Shown here: positions 54,925 through 64,000 of the stretch, piece by piece
How the letters are laid out: every line of letters starts with the position of its first letter
Position numbering within the stretch: the first letter of the stretch is position 1
Origin: Eurosta solidaginis
Lineage: Eukaryota > Arthropoda > Insecta > Diptera > Tephritidae
Direction: 5' to 3'
Assembly: GCF_040869045.1 (NCBI RefSeq)
Contig: NC_090323.1
Location: forward strand, 170,150,083-170,214,082
Length of the DNA: 64,000 nucleotides
The notes under the pieces: generated by a model
Databases searched by the model: none
Seen by the model: only the letters and a program-made list of their open reading frames with translations
Told to the model about the DNA's origin: nothing
Translations under genes and position numbers: made by a program

Positions 54925-56865
54925 ATACTCAGTTGAACAGAGCTCACAGAGTATATTAAGTTTGATTGGATGACGGTTGGTTGTACAGGTATAAAGGAAT
55001 TGAGATAGATATAGACTTCCATATATCAAAATAATCAGGATCGTAAAAAAATTTGATTGAGCCATGTCCGTCCGTCCGCCCGTCCGTCCGTTAACACGAT
55101 AACTTGAGTAAATTTTGAGGTAAATTGATGAAATTTGGTATGTAGGTTCCTGGGCACTCATCTCAGATCGCTATTTAAAATGAACGATATCGGACTATAA
55201 CCACGTCCACTTTTTTGATATGGAAAATTTCGAAAAACCGAAAAATTGCGATAATTCATTGCCAAAGACGGATAAAGCGATGAAACTTGGTAGGTGGGTT
55301 AACCTTATGACGCATAATAGAATATTAGTAAGATTTTGGACAATGGGCGTGGCACCGCCCACTTTTAAAAGAAGGTAATTAAAAATTTTGCAAGCTGTAA
55401 TTTGGCAGTCGTTGAAGATATCATGATGAAATTTGGCAGGAACGTTACTCCTATTACTATATGTACGCTTAACAAAAATTAGCAAAATCGGAGAAGGGCC
55501 ACGCCCACTTTTAAAAAAAATTTTTTTTAAGTAAAATTTTAACAACAAATTTAATATCTTTGCAGTATATAAGTAAATTATATCAATATTCAACTCCAGT
55601 AATGATATGGTGCAACAAAATACAAAAATAAAAGAAAATTTCAAAATGGGCGTGGCTCCGCCCTTTTTCATTTAATTTGTCTAGGATACTTTTAATGCCA
55701 TAAGTCGAACAAAAATTTACCAATCCTTTTGAAATTTGGTAGGAGCATAGATATTATGACGTTAACTGTTTTCTGTGAAAATGGGCGAAATCGGTTGAAG
55801 CCACGCCCAGTTTTTATACACAGTCGTCCGTCTGTCCTTCCGCATGGCCGTTAACATGAAAACTTGAGCAAAAATCGACATATCTTTACTGAACTTAGTT
55901 CACGGACTTATCTGAACTCACCTTATCTTGGTATAAAAAATGAACGAAATCCGACTATGACCACGGCCACTTTCGATATCGAAAATTACGAAAAATGAAA
56001 AACAATGCCATAATTCCATACCAAATACGAAAAGAGGGATGAAACATGGTAATTGCATTGGTTTATTGACGCGAAATATAACTTTAGAAAAAACTTTGTA
56101 AAATGGTTGTGACACCTACCATATTAAGTAGAAGAAAACGAAAAAGTTCTGCGGGGCGAAATAAAGAGCCCTTGAAATCTTGACAGGTATTACATATATA
56201 AATAAATTAGCGGTATCCAACAGATGATGTCCTGGGTCACCCTAGTCCACATTTTGGTCGATATCTGGAAAACGCCTTCACATATACAACTACCACCACT
56301 CCCTTTTAAAGCTCTCATTAATACCTTTAATTTGATACCAATATCGTACAAACACATTCTAGAGTCACCCCTGGTCCACCTTTATGGCGATATCTCGAAA
56401 TGGCGTCCACCTATAGAACTGAGCCCCACGCCCTTTTAAAATACTCATTAACACTTTTCATTTGATACCCATATCGTACAAACACATTCTAGAGTCATCC
56501 CTGGTCCACCTTTATGGCGATATTTCGAGACGGCGTCCACCTATGGAACTAAGGATTACTCCCTTTTAAAATACTCATTAACACCTTTCATTTGATACCC
56601 ATATCGTACAAACAAATTCTAGAGTCAACCCTGATCCACCTTTATGGCGATATCCCTAAATGGCGTCCACCTATAGAACTATGGCCCACTCCCTCATAAA
56701 ATACTCTTTATTGCCTTTCATTTGATACACATGTCATACAAACACATTCCAGGGCTTCCCTCGGTTCATTTTCCTGCATGGTTATTTTCCCTTATGTTGT
56801 CACCATAGCTCTCAACTGAGTATGTAATGTTCGGGTACACCCGAACTTAACCTTCCTTACTTGTT
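54925..56865 (+). repeat. Dispersed GGCGTGGC-type repeat, copy 2 (long)
   Basis: The left end TATACTCAGTTGAACAGAGC and right end AGCTCTCAACTGAGTATG form subterminal inverted repeats. The right side continues with TTCGGGTACACCCGAA (a short palindrome) and CCTTCCTTACTTGTTTT. The interior has several GGGCGTGGC..CCGCCC blocks, a (GTCC)n run at 55066-55090 and a ~130-bp tandem array at 56225-56760. The frames inside are not domain-bearing. It is the same family as 23385-24183. Confidence 0.75.
56225..56765 (-). repeat. ~130-bp tandem array inside the dispersed repeat
   Basis: AGAGTCA or its equivalent occurs at about 56233, 56361, 56491, 56621 and 56751 (spacing 128-130 bp). On the minus strand each unit reads CTAGAATGTGTTTGTACGAT, GGTATCAAATGAAAGGTGTT and GGTGGACCAGGG, clearly related to the Helitron monomer at 24590-25430. 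Confidence 0.85.
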
Positions 56866-57420
56866 TTAACTTCATATTGTATATTTTTTTTTCTTTTTTA
56901 ACTTTCATTTACAATATCATATTCTTGTTCGCAAATTTTAATAATTTTTATTTCCTGCCAAATTTGTTTTGTCATAGGTGTTAGGAATTTGTTTTGTAGC
57001 CTTGTCGCAGCATTCACTTTTTGTATTTTGGTATCAATGAAATTCTCAATTATTTTGTTTTTTTTTTATCTATTTTGTTATACACCAATTTCACGGTAAA
57101 GATGATAATGGATGGTAAAGATGATGGTCAGGGGGAATTCGAATCAGCGTTGTAATTATTAGGCAAGATCGCCAATTGTAGTTATATGAATAACTTGGTT
57201 GGTTAATATATTTTTATATTTAATTTAAATCGTTTCTATCGAACCCAATTTTTTATGTCATGAAAACTTTTGATAATTACAAAATCACTATTGAAAATTA
57301 AAATATTGGTAAAACATATTAAAATTACAAAGTTCAAATGAAAATAATAAGAACCCTCCTACATAGTGATATAGAAGTATTACATACATATATGCTCTAA
57401 GCTCTACGCATTGGTGCGGT
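56866..57420. other. No gene seen
   Basis: AT-rich spacer between a dispersed repeat and a hAT element. Confidence 0.5.
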
Positions 57421-58619
57421 CAGTGCACGGACTTTTAAAAAGAGAATGTTGGTAGGCGAAAAATTAAAATAGTGGTAAAAGTTGGTAGATTTATTTATTT
57501 TTTTTTTTCAAGAAAACAATAGCTACAATTTATATTTGTACAAAACAATTCATATTTTATTGTAAAACAGATAAAGCACATTTCACGGAAATAACACTTA
57601 AAAAAAATGTAAACAAAACAAAAAAATGCATTTAAATTTGTATATACATAGCTAATGCCCATATCATACTTTCTTCTTTCCTGTATTTTGAGCTTGAAAT
57701 CTGAGGAAACTTTACCGATACGTCTCATTACAACAACAATTTTCCAATGTACCAGTATTTTTCTGCCACAAAATAACTGACTTTGGCATGTTATCGTTTA
57801 CTTAAACATTTTTTTATTTTCGTTCAAAATTATTCATAAAAAACTGAAGAAAATATAGCAGGAAAATATTTGCTACACATCTTTCATAAACAAATTTATT
57901 TGTTGTTTGAATTTGTGTACAAATTTTTCAAAATAAAAACCGAATTTCAACAATAAAATTGTCAGAAAAAAACAAAAGAAAAATCTAGTTCCATATGGTT
58001 GTTATTAAATACAAGGAATAAAATCACATTCTACAAAGTAAAATTTTTTATACAATTTTATTAATTTAATTGGAGGCTGAAATAAAGTCCGTCCGATACA
58101 ATACTCTTTTATTAATATTTGATTGGAAATGCTTGAAATTTTTAATCCATTACGCTTGACGGTTTTTATGTCGTTCATTATAGCTGCGGCTGCACTAATG
58201 TGAGATAATATTGCTAAGGAACACATTTATTCACTCAAATTTTCTTTTAGATGACCCTTTTCAGTTCTCAATTTTATCCATCCTTTAAAAATATCGTCGG
58301 AAAATATCTTTTCTATTATTTCCTTATCATATAACATTAATGATCGCCATTCGTTGCTAAGAATTTCCATGGAAGTCTTGTGAAATGGAAAACCTTAAGT
58401 AAGGGAACAATCATTCTCATTTGACTAGAATTAATATTTTTTTCATCAACATTTTCTAAAAGGTGTAACTTTTAGCCTTCGAAATTGAGTCGTTTCTTAC
58501 TTTCCTTACAAAGGCAAATGTTGGTATATTTTTGGGCTTTGGTGGTAGAAGTGCTAGAAAATGAAAATGGGCTAAAAAGTTGGTAGATCTACCAATAAAG
58601 TGGTAAAGTCCGTGCACTG
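57421..58619 (-). mobile_element. Internally deleted hAT element with TIRs and TSD
   Basis: Perfect 15-bp terminal inverted repeats CAGTGCACGGACTTT / AAAGTCCGTGCACTG. The flanking 8-mers are GGTGCGGT and GGTGGGGT (7 of 8 identical). Both subterminal regions repeat GTTGGTAG and TGGTAAA. At 1199 bp it keeps only the 3' end of a transposase on the minus strand. It is a different family from the hAT at 24184. Confidence 0.85.
58005..58400 (-). pseudogene. hAT transposase C-terminus
   Basis: Minus-strand frame with one in-frame stop near 58227. It reads EILSNEWRSLMLYDKEIIE and DDIFKGWIKLRT, then SLAILSHISAAAAIMNDIKT and KRNGLKISSISNQILIKEYC. The last two segments fit the hAT dimerisation domain (hydrophobic SHxxAAAE, IKTxKRNxL and NxxLIKE positions), with Glu-Arg of the consensus replaced. 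The rest of the transposase is missing. Confidence 0.7.
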
Positions 58620-59108
58620 GGTGGGGTGCTGAGATGTGCTCTATTTATTTATTTTTTAAATCACCCATTAATTATATTTTTTATACATTTTGATTTTACA
58701 CTCACTTTTCACTACTTTACGCTCTTTATCATTATGCCTTTTCTACGTTGTTTCGCGCCTACAAAAGGGAGGTTGCAATTAACTTTTTTCCTTTTATTTT
58801 ACACTTTGTGCACCTCCCACTTAAATGTGCTCGCTGGTATACAATTACTTCTTTCCCTTTTATCTATATCGACATTTTTTATTAAAAACTTTCCACCTTA
58901 ATTAAAATATTAGTAGGGGGACTCATGTAACCTTATAAATGCTCTATAAAGTGTGTAAACGTATAAATTTATCTAGTGCGTAAGCGAGCTGTCAAATTTT
59001 GTATGAAAAATCATTTACGCAATTTGTATAAATTTACGCGCACATTGTATGCATTCATGTATGCATGTATGTATGTATGTATGTATTTATTTGAAAATTT
59101 GTTCCTAG
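58620..59108. other. No gene seen
   Basis: Spacer with a short (ATGT)n tract at 59057-59085. It includes the CTAG target copy at 59105-59108 of the adjacent LTR element. Confidence 0.5.
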
Positions 59109-59366
59109 TGGGGAACTCTACACACCACTGTCACGGGTGGCAGCATTATTTCGGAATTGGTACTTTTTCTTATTCCTTTTTGTTACTACAATCGTATTCA
59201 GTAGGAACACTTTTTTTTTCGTTCCCAAGTATTAACTTTCTAGAACTTCTGAAATTAACACGCATAAATTTTGTACTAGTTTTAAGTTGGATTTTATTGA
59301 CAAATAAACGTTCGAATTAAAGTTAAATAAACGTTTAATTAGATGTGGAAATCATTTATCCCCACA
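59109..59366 (+). repeat. 5' LTR of the CsRn1-like element
   Basis: 258 bp, TG..CA bounded (TGGGGAACTC at the start, TTTATCCCCACA at the end). It carries AATAAACGTT blocks that can serve as polyadenylation signals. Confidence 0.9.
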
Positions 59367-59370
59367 TAAT

Positions 59371-59380
59371 TGGTGACCCC
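59371..59380 (+). promoter_or_regulatory. Primer binding site, tRNA-Trp type
   Basis: TGGTGACCCC starts four bases after the LTR. It is the complement of the tRNA-Trp 3' end; use of tRNA-Trp is a known trait of the CsRn1 group. Confidence 0.8.
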
Positions 59381-59424
59381 TTCAATTTTAATAAATATAC
59401 CAATAATTGGTCAGCACACTCAAT

Positions 59425-60318
59425 ATGAACACTAATGCAACAGAAAGCCAGAACGACAACGCTGGTTTGCAAGGCGGAGCTGGCGCCGAGGAATTTTATG
59501 AAGCAGTTGGTAATCAACAACTAGCGACACATATAGATAAATTCGAGCGACTTGATTTACCTCCATTTTGGACGCAACAAGTGCAGCTGTGGTTTGCCGC
59601 GGTCGAGGCGCAGTTCCAGCTCCGGAGAATCACTTCCGACCCAACAAAATATTACGCGGTAGTCAGCCGGCTGGATCAAGATGCACTTATCATCGTAGAG
59701 GGTGTCATTACAAACCCTCCCCAAACCGATAAGTATAATACACTGAAACAAGTTCTAGTCAACCATTATAGTATTTCACAGGAACGTAAATTCAAAATGC
59801 TTCTATCTGGTCTTGAGTTGGGCGAGCGACGTCCATCGGAACTACTTGCAGAGATCAATCGACTGGGCGGAAACAAACTAGATACTACGTTCGTCCGCAC
59901 AATTTGGCTCGATCGACTCCCACCTCAGGTACAATTAGCACTAGCTGCATCTAACGAACCTGATAACGCCACACTCGCACTGATGGCAAATCGGCTAATG
60001 GAAATTCAGCGCTGTTCCGACAATCGTTACGTTATGCCAGTCGCACATACAGCTGATAACACAAGCAGCAGTTTACGAGAACAAATCAACAGATTAGCCA
60101 AGCAGGTTGAAAAATTAACAATGACAACTGCGTTCGGAGAAGAAGGCAGACAGAACAAGTCCTCCAACAAGGCAACCAACATACCTCAAAGCCCGAACGC
60201 CAACAGCTCACCACCTTCCACCTGCTTTTATCATCGCAGGTTCGGGATACGTGCCAATAGATGCACACAACCATGCACATTTTCACAGAATCAGGGAAAC
60301 GCAAAATGCCCCCAGTAG
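59425..60318 (+). CDS. gag of the CsRn1-like element
   Basis: 297 residues from the first ATG (MNTNATESQNDN); the frame is open upstream but without ATG. Residues about 30-200 form the capsid: LDLPPFWTQQVQLWFAAVEA, FQLRRITSDPTKYYAVVSRL, LKQVLVNHYSISQERKF, GERRPSELLAEINRL and FVRTIWLDRLPPQVQ. A coiled-coil-like stretch (LREQINRLAKQVEKL) precedes the Cys/His motif CFYHRRFGIRANRC near the C-terminus, the atypical pattern of this clade in place of a CCHC knuckle. It is intact, with no stops. Pol starts in the -1 frame and overlaps gag by at least 58 bases, so a -1 ribosomal frameshift is expected. Confidence 0.9.
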   Translation: MNTNATESQNDNAGLQGGAGAEEFYEAVGNQQLATHIDKFERLDLPPFWTQQVQLWFAAVEAQFQLRRITSDPTKYYAVVSRLDQDALIIVEGVITNPPQTDKYNTLKQVLVNHYSISQERKFKMLLSGLELGERRPSELLAEINRLGGNKLDTTFVRTIWLDRLPPQVQLALAASNEPDNATLALMANRLMEIQRCSDNRYVMPVAHTADNTSSSLREQINRLAKQVEKLTMTTAFGEEGRQNKSSNKATNIPQSPNANSSPPSTCFYHRRFGIRANRCTQPCTFSQNQGNAKCPQ

Positions 60319-63053
60319 TTTCGGCGACCACTGGCGGCAAACCAACACCCCGCCGACTATTCATTTACGACCGCACAACAGGCACAAAATACCTCGTCGA
60401 CACTGGCGCGGATATTTCAGTCACTCCCCCTCCCCGTCAGGGCAAACTAACAGCAACCCAATTTCGACTACAGGCTGCCAACGGCACTGTCATCGAAACA
60501 TTCGGACAAAAGGAGCTGACTCTCAATATTGGGCTCCGCCGACCAATTCATTGGATTTTTTGTATGGCTAACGTACCATACCCAATCATCGGTGCAGACC
60601 TAATTCACGAACATGGACTAATAGTCGACCTCAAACGGGGGTGTATCATAGACCCCAACTCGGGTTCTCGCAGCACAGGTGCATACACAACAGCACCAAT
60701 CACAGCGATAACGGCCCTCAATAAACCGAGCAAATTCACAAACATCCTCAGAGAATTTCCTGAATTACTGAATGATCCATCGAACCGTACGGCCACCAAG
60801 CACTCGATAAAGCATTATATACCAACCACCGGACCACCTTGCGTCCAACGTGTACGCCAGCTGTGCCCCGAACGCTTCAAAGTTGCTAAAGAAGAGTTTC
60901 AGATTTTGGTCGACCTAGGCCACGCCAGACCATCCAATAGCCCCTGGGCTAGTCCACTCCATATGGCTCGGAAAAAGAATGGAGAGTGGCGACCATGCGG
61001 AGATTACCGAAAGCTAAACGAGCAGACCATACCAGACCGTTATCCGATCTCGCTTTTGCAGGACTATACCACCGTCCTCGCAGGAAAAAAATTGTTTTCC
61101 ACAATTGATCTCCGGCGGGCGTTCCACCATATACCAGTAGCAGAAGAAGACATCCCCAAGCCGAAGACAATCATCGATCTGAGAAGATTCATTGGAGCAA
61201 TCAATTTTTATCGACGCCACATTAAAAACGCCGCTAACGCCCTGGCGCCACTCAACGAGTTCTTAAAAGAGTCTAAGAAAAATGACCGAAGACCGGTGCC
61301 ATGGACAGACGCTTCCGAAAAAGCTTTCGCTGCGATCAAAGAGCAACTTGCAACCGCAACGCTTTTAGCGCATCCGTTACCCACCGCTGATATTCGAATC
61401 ACTTGCGATGCATCCAGCACAGCAATAGGAGCCGTTCTCGAACAAAAACACGCCAACACCTGGGAACCGCTCGGCTTCTTCTCCAAGAAACTATCACCTG
61501 CGCAACAAAATTACAGTACGTATGACAGGGAGTTAACAGCAATCTACGAGGCAATAAAAAATTTCCGCCATTGGATTGAAGGACGCGAATTCGTTATAAG
61601 AACCGACCATAAACCGCTGATCTACGCTTTCCGCCAAAATTCAGACAAGTCGTCGCCACGCCAGATCAGACAGCTGGGATTTATAAGCCAGTTCACCACT
61701 AATATTCAACACATCTCCGGCTCCGACAACCATGTAGCAGACACGTTTTCACGTGTTGAAACCATACATCTTCCGGAAATAATCAACTACGAAGAACTAT
61801 CGCGCGCACAAGAATCAGATGACGAACTGCAACAGCTGCTAATTCGCAATGAAACTTCACTCAAGCTCCAAACCCTCACTTTCGGATCCGGTCGGCTCAT
61901 AGTATACTGCGACGTTTCAACTAACAACATCAGACCGTTCATACCCCTTCAGTTACGCCGAAAAATCTACGAAGCACTACATAATCTAGCTCACCCTAGT
62001 GGCCGAGCCACAGTCAAAATCATAGCCCAGCGATGCGTATGGCCGTCAATGAACAAAGACGTGTTGCAGTGGGCCCGCGATTGTCTTCCATGTCAACGCT
62101 CCAAAGTAGGCCGCCACACACATGTAGCACCCACGTCATTCCCTGACCCTGACGAAAGATTTGATCACGTTCACTTGGACCTGGTGGGGCCCTTGCCGGA
62201 GTCGCAGGGTTTTAAGTATTGCATGACTATGATTGACAGGTTCACAAAATGGCCTGAGGCAGTCCCAATCAAAGACATTACGGCGAACATGGTCGCGAAA
62301 GTGTTTTTCTCACACTGGATTGCCCGCTTCGGATGCCCCAAACTGATCACAACTGACCTAGGTACGCAATTTGAAAGTGCCCTATTCACAGCCCTTGCAC
62401 GTTTGGTTGGCGGCAAGCGAATCAGAACTACAGCGTACCACCCAGCAGCGAACGGGTTAGTGGAACGATGGCATCGAACTCTGAAGGCATCCATCATGTG
62501 CCACCAGATAACTCAATGGACAGAAGCATTACCTTCGGTCTTGCTAGGTTTAAGAACATGTTACAAAGAAGACCTTAAGGCGTCACCAGCGGAATACCTC
62601 TATGGAACGACACTTCGTGTACCGGGCGAGTTTTTCATCAATGGTGATTCACCAGTCGACCGGAATTCGTTTCTCGAAGATTTCTGCACACATATGCGAA
62701 AAATCAGACCGGCCCCTACAACACATCACTGCCGCCAAAAAACTTTCTGTCACAAGGATTTACTGACATGTACACACGTCTTTTTAAGAATCGACGCAAC
62801 CAAACGACCACTCGACCAGCCATACTCGGGTCCGCATAAAATTTTAAAAAGGATTGACGAACGAGTTTTCACGATCGACGTCAACGGCAGAGAAATAAAC
62901 GTTAACATCGAACGACTGAAACCACCACATTTGGCAAGCGACGATGTCTTTGGCAATACCCCACACAGACGGGTGTTCAACCAGCCAAATCCGCCTCAGG
63001 AACCGGCCACGTCAACAAGCCTGCCATTGCAGTGCTTAACAGCCACACCGTAG
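60261..63053 (+). CDS. pol of the CsRn1-like element, RT core missing
   Basis: 930 codons, open, in the -1 frame relative to gag. Numbered from the first ATG: protease DTGA at 47-50 and IIGADLI at 109-115; RT start SPWASPLHMARKKNGEWRPC (227-246) and FSTIDLRRAFHHI (279-291, first catalytic Asp). At residue 300 the sequence passes from EEDIPK directly to PKTIIDLRRFIGAINFYRR. In relatives roughly 110 residues with the YxDD box lie between these. RNase H follows (D383, E424, D449), then the integrase zinc site H574, H578, C608, C611 and DDE D640, D699, E735, and a GPY/F-like tail (YSGPHKILKRI). Apart from the in-frame RT deletion no lesion is visible. This protein cannot polymerise DNA; it would depend on RT supplied in trans. 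Confidence 0.9.
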   Translation: MHTTMHIFTESGKRKMPPVVSATTGGKPTPRRLFIYDRTTGTKYLVDTGADISVTPPPRQGKLTATQFRLQAANGTVIETFGQKELTLNIGLRRPIHWIFCMANVPYPIIGADLIHEHGLIVDLKRGCIIDPNSGSRSTGAYTTAPITAITALNKPSKFTNILREFPELLNDPSNRTATKHSIKHYIPTTGPPCVQRVRQLCPERFKVAKEEFQILVDLGHARPSNSPWASPLHMARKKNGEWRPCGDYRKLNEQTIPDRYPISLLQDYTTVLAGKKLFSTIDLRRAFHHIPVAEEDIPKPKTIIDLRRFIGAINFYRRHIKNAANALAPLNEFLKESKKNDRRPVPWTDASEKAFAAIKEQLATATLLAHPLPTADIRITCDASSTAIGAVLEQKHANTWEPLGFFSKKLSPAQQNYSTYDRELTAIYEAIKNFRHWIEGREFVIRTDHKPLIYAFRQNSDKSSPRQIRQLGFISQFTTNIQHISGSDNHVADTFSRVETIHLPEIINYEELSRAQESDDELQQLLIRNETSLKLQTLTFGSGRLIVYCDVSTNNIRPFIPLQLRRKIYEALHNLAHPSGRATVKIIAQRCVWPSMNKDVLQWARDCLPCQRSKVGRHTHVAPTSFPDPDERFDHVHLDLVGPLPESQGFKYCMTMIDRFTKWPEAVPIKDITANMVAKVFFSHWIARFGCPKLITTDLGTQFESALFTALARLVGGKRIRTTAYHPAANGLVERWHRTLKASIMCHQITQWTEALPSVLLGLRTCYKEDLKASPAEYLYGTTLRVPGEFFINGDSPVDRNSFLEDFCTHMRKIRPAPTTHHCRQKTFCHKDLLTCTHVFLRIDATKRPLDQPYSGPHKILKRIDERVFTIDVNGREINVNIERLKPPHLASDDVFGNTPHRRVFNQPNPPQEPATSTSLPLQCLTATP

Positions 63054-63100
63054 TTCCATTCCGGAGGTTAAATTCGACTTTCAACCAGCTCAAGCCATCA

Positions 63101-63114
63101 TTTGGGGGGAGTAG
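63101..63114 (+). promoter_or_regulatory. Polypurine tract
   Basis: TTTGGGGGGAGTAG directly before the 3' LTR, the expected plus-strand primer position. Confidence 0.75.
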
Positions 63115-63373
63115 TGTGGGAACTCTACACACCACTGTCACGGGTGGCAGCATTATTTCGGAATTGGTACTTTTTCTTATTCCTTTTTGTTACTACAATC
63201 GTATTCAGTAGGAACACTTTTTTTTTCGTTCCCAAGTATTAACTTTCTAGAACTTCTGAAATTAACACGCATAAATTTTGTACTAGTTTTAAGTTGGATT
63301 TTATTGACAAATAAACGTTCGAATTAAAGTTAAATAAACGTTTAATTAGATGTGGAAATCATTTATCCCCACA
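63115..63373 (+). repeat. 3' LTR of the CsRn1-like element
   Basis: 259 bp. It starts TGTGGGAACTC and ends TTTATCCCCACA. It is identical to the 5' LTR except for one extra T. Confidence 0.9.
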
Positions 63374-63685
63374 CTAGCACAACAATTTTGACAAATTATT
63401 TAACAGTGCTAGTCATGAATAGCATAAGCTATAAAAATTAAACATTTATAATAATAATAAATTAGATTAATCAAATTAAATTAAGTATAGCGGATAATAG
63501 TGAAATATTTATGTATGCAAATGTAAATCTTAAAGCTAAAGAAAAGTAATTAATAAATAAATATTAAAAGACAGCAGAAGTGATGATAACCTTTGGCTGG
63601 TTATAGATCGAATAGTATTTAACAAATAAAGAAAGAAGACACAGAGATAGGAAAAGGACTTAGAAATGAACATTTTAATAACAAC
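63374..63685. other. No gene seen, likely LINE 3' flank
   Basis: AT-rich. It probably includes the 3' untranslated end of the LINE fragment that follows on the minus strand. Confidence 0.4.
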
Positions 63686-63700
63686 AATTTGAGATCCAGT

Positions 63701-64000
63701 TTAAGAGTCGTTAAAAAATGATGTTAGCTCTTTTTTGAAGTGCAGAGCATTACTTAAGAGTCGAAGACTTGTAGGTAGGGAGTTCCAAAGACGTATTGCA
63801 GTAACAAAGAATTGGCGCTCAGGGGTTAGCGTGCGGTATCTAATGTGCTTAAGAAGAAGCAACGATCTTGATGATTGTAGAAAACTAAGCTTACGATATA
63901 GATAGTCAGGTTACTTCGTGTGTATCAATTTATAGAGGAAGGACAGTGTTTTTTAGCAACCTTTCATCATGTTGTGATACGTGGTCAAGTCTTTTCAACC
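63701..64000 (-). pseudogene. LINE C-terminal fragment running off the window
   Basis: Minus strand from about 63900: LLLLKHIRYRTLTPERQFFV, TAIRLWNSLPTSLRLL and FKKELTSFFNDS with a stop at 63701-63703. The RTxxxERxFxxxAxRLWNSLPxxLR pattern is the usual end of CR1/Jockey-type LINE pol. The upstream part continues beyond 64000. Confidence 0.65.

Larger units (their letters stand above)
59109..63373 (+). mobile_element. Young CsRn1-like Ty3/Gypsy element, RT active site deleted
   Basis: The LTRs 59109-59366 and 63115-63373 differ by one base (a T missing near the start of the 5' copy). The target duplication is CTAG (59105-59108 and 63374-63377). Gag and pol are open. Pol lacks the segment of RT with the YxDD box. 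Order: LTR, tRNA-Trp primer site, gag, pol (protease, partial RT, RNase H, integrase), polypurine tract, LTR. LTR identity indicates recent insertion. Confidence 0.95.

Overview
The window looks like repeat-rich, AT-rich DNA from a higher fly (Schizophora). The repeat families, the mix of Ty3/Gypsy, LOA-like LINE, hAT and Helitron remains, and the tRNA-headed SINE make a tephritid fruit fly my best guess (inference from recalled repeat types; no search was possible). I see almost no host coding sequence. The one intact-looking host gene is a secreted trypsin-fold serine protease homologue at 27649-28320 that lacks the catalytic serine. A broken relative lies at 35232-35525, beyond a LINE insertion. 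Nearly everything else is transposon, satellite or degraded repeat.

Layout. 0.5-2.3 kb: small inverted-repeat elements. 2.4-6.1 kb: an LTR element with gag, protease and the integrase C-terminus but no reverse transcriptase (RT) or integrase core. 6.6-7.5 kb: two SINE copies. 9.8-10.4 kb: a broken Myb/SANT gene. 10.7-16.3 kb (minus): a decayed Gypsy element with an Arc-like capsid, lying against a second, diverged copy of the RT-less LTR family (16.4-18.9 kb, minus). 19.5-20.3 kb: a LINE remnant. 21.0-22.7 kb: two more SINEs, one with a clear target-site duplication. 23.4-27.5 kb: a three-level nest, in which an older dispersed repeat is split by a hAT element (8-bp duplication CTACCAAA) that is itself split by a Helitron with 129-bp tandem repeats.

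27.6-35.5 kb: the protease homologue, a LINE fragment, a nearly full-length LOA-like LINE with RT and RNase H, and the protease fragment. 35.5-41.7 kb: mostly non-coding repeats and the 3' end of another LINE. 41.7-42.9 kb: a 1.2-kb palindrome. 43.7-48.2 kb: a modular macrosatellite that alternates 123-bp satellite blocks with LINE fragments, followed by a 0.55-kb palindrome (48.3-48.8 kb). 49.1-52.4 kb: Helitron material including a broken Rep gene. 52.4-54.2 kb: a broken CsRn1-like LTR element carrying a 260-bp retroposon. 54.9-56.9 kb: a second copy of the dispersed repeat. 57.4-58.6 kb: an internally deleted hAT with terminal repeats and target-site duplication. 59.1-63.4 kb: a very young CsRn1-like LTR element with near-identical LTRs but an in-frame loss of the RT active site. 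63.7-64.0 kb: the end of another LINE.

The elements do not form a pathway. The main stories are nesting order, mobilisation of defective elements in trans, and a ~129-bp tandem monomer shared by otherwise different repeats.
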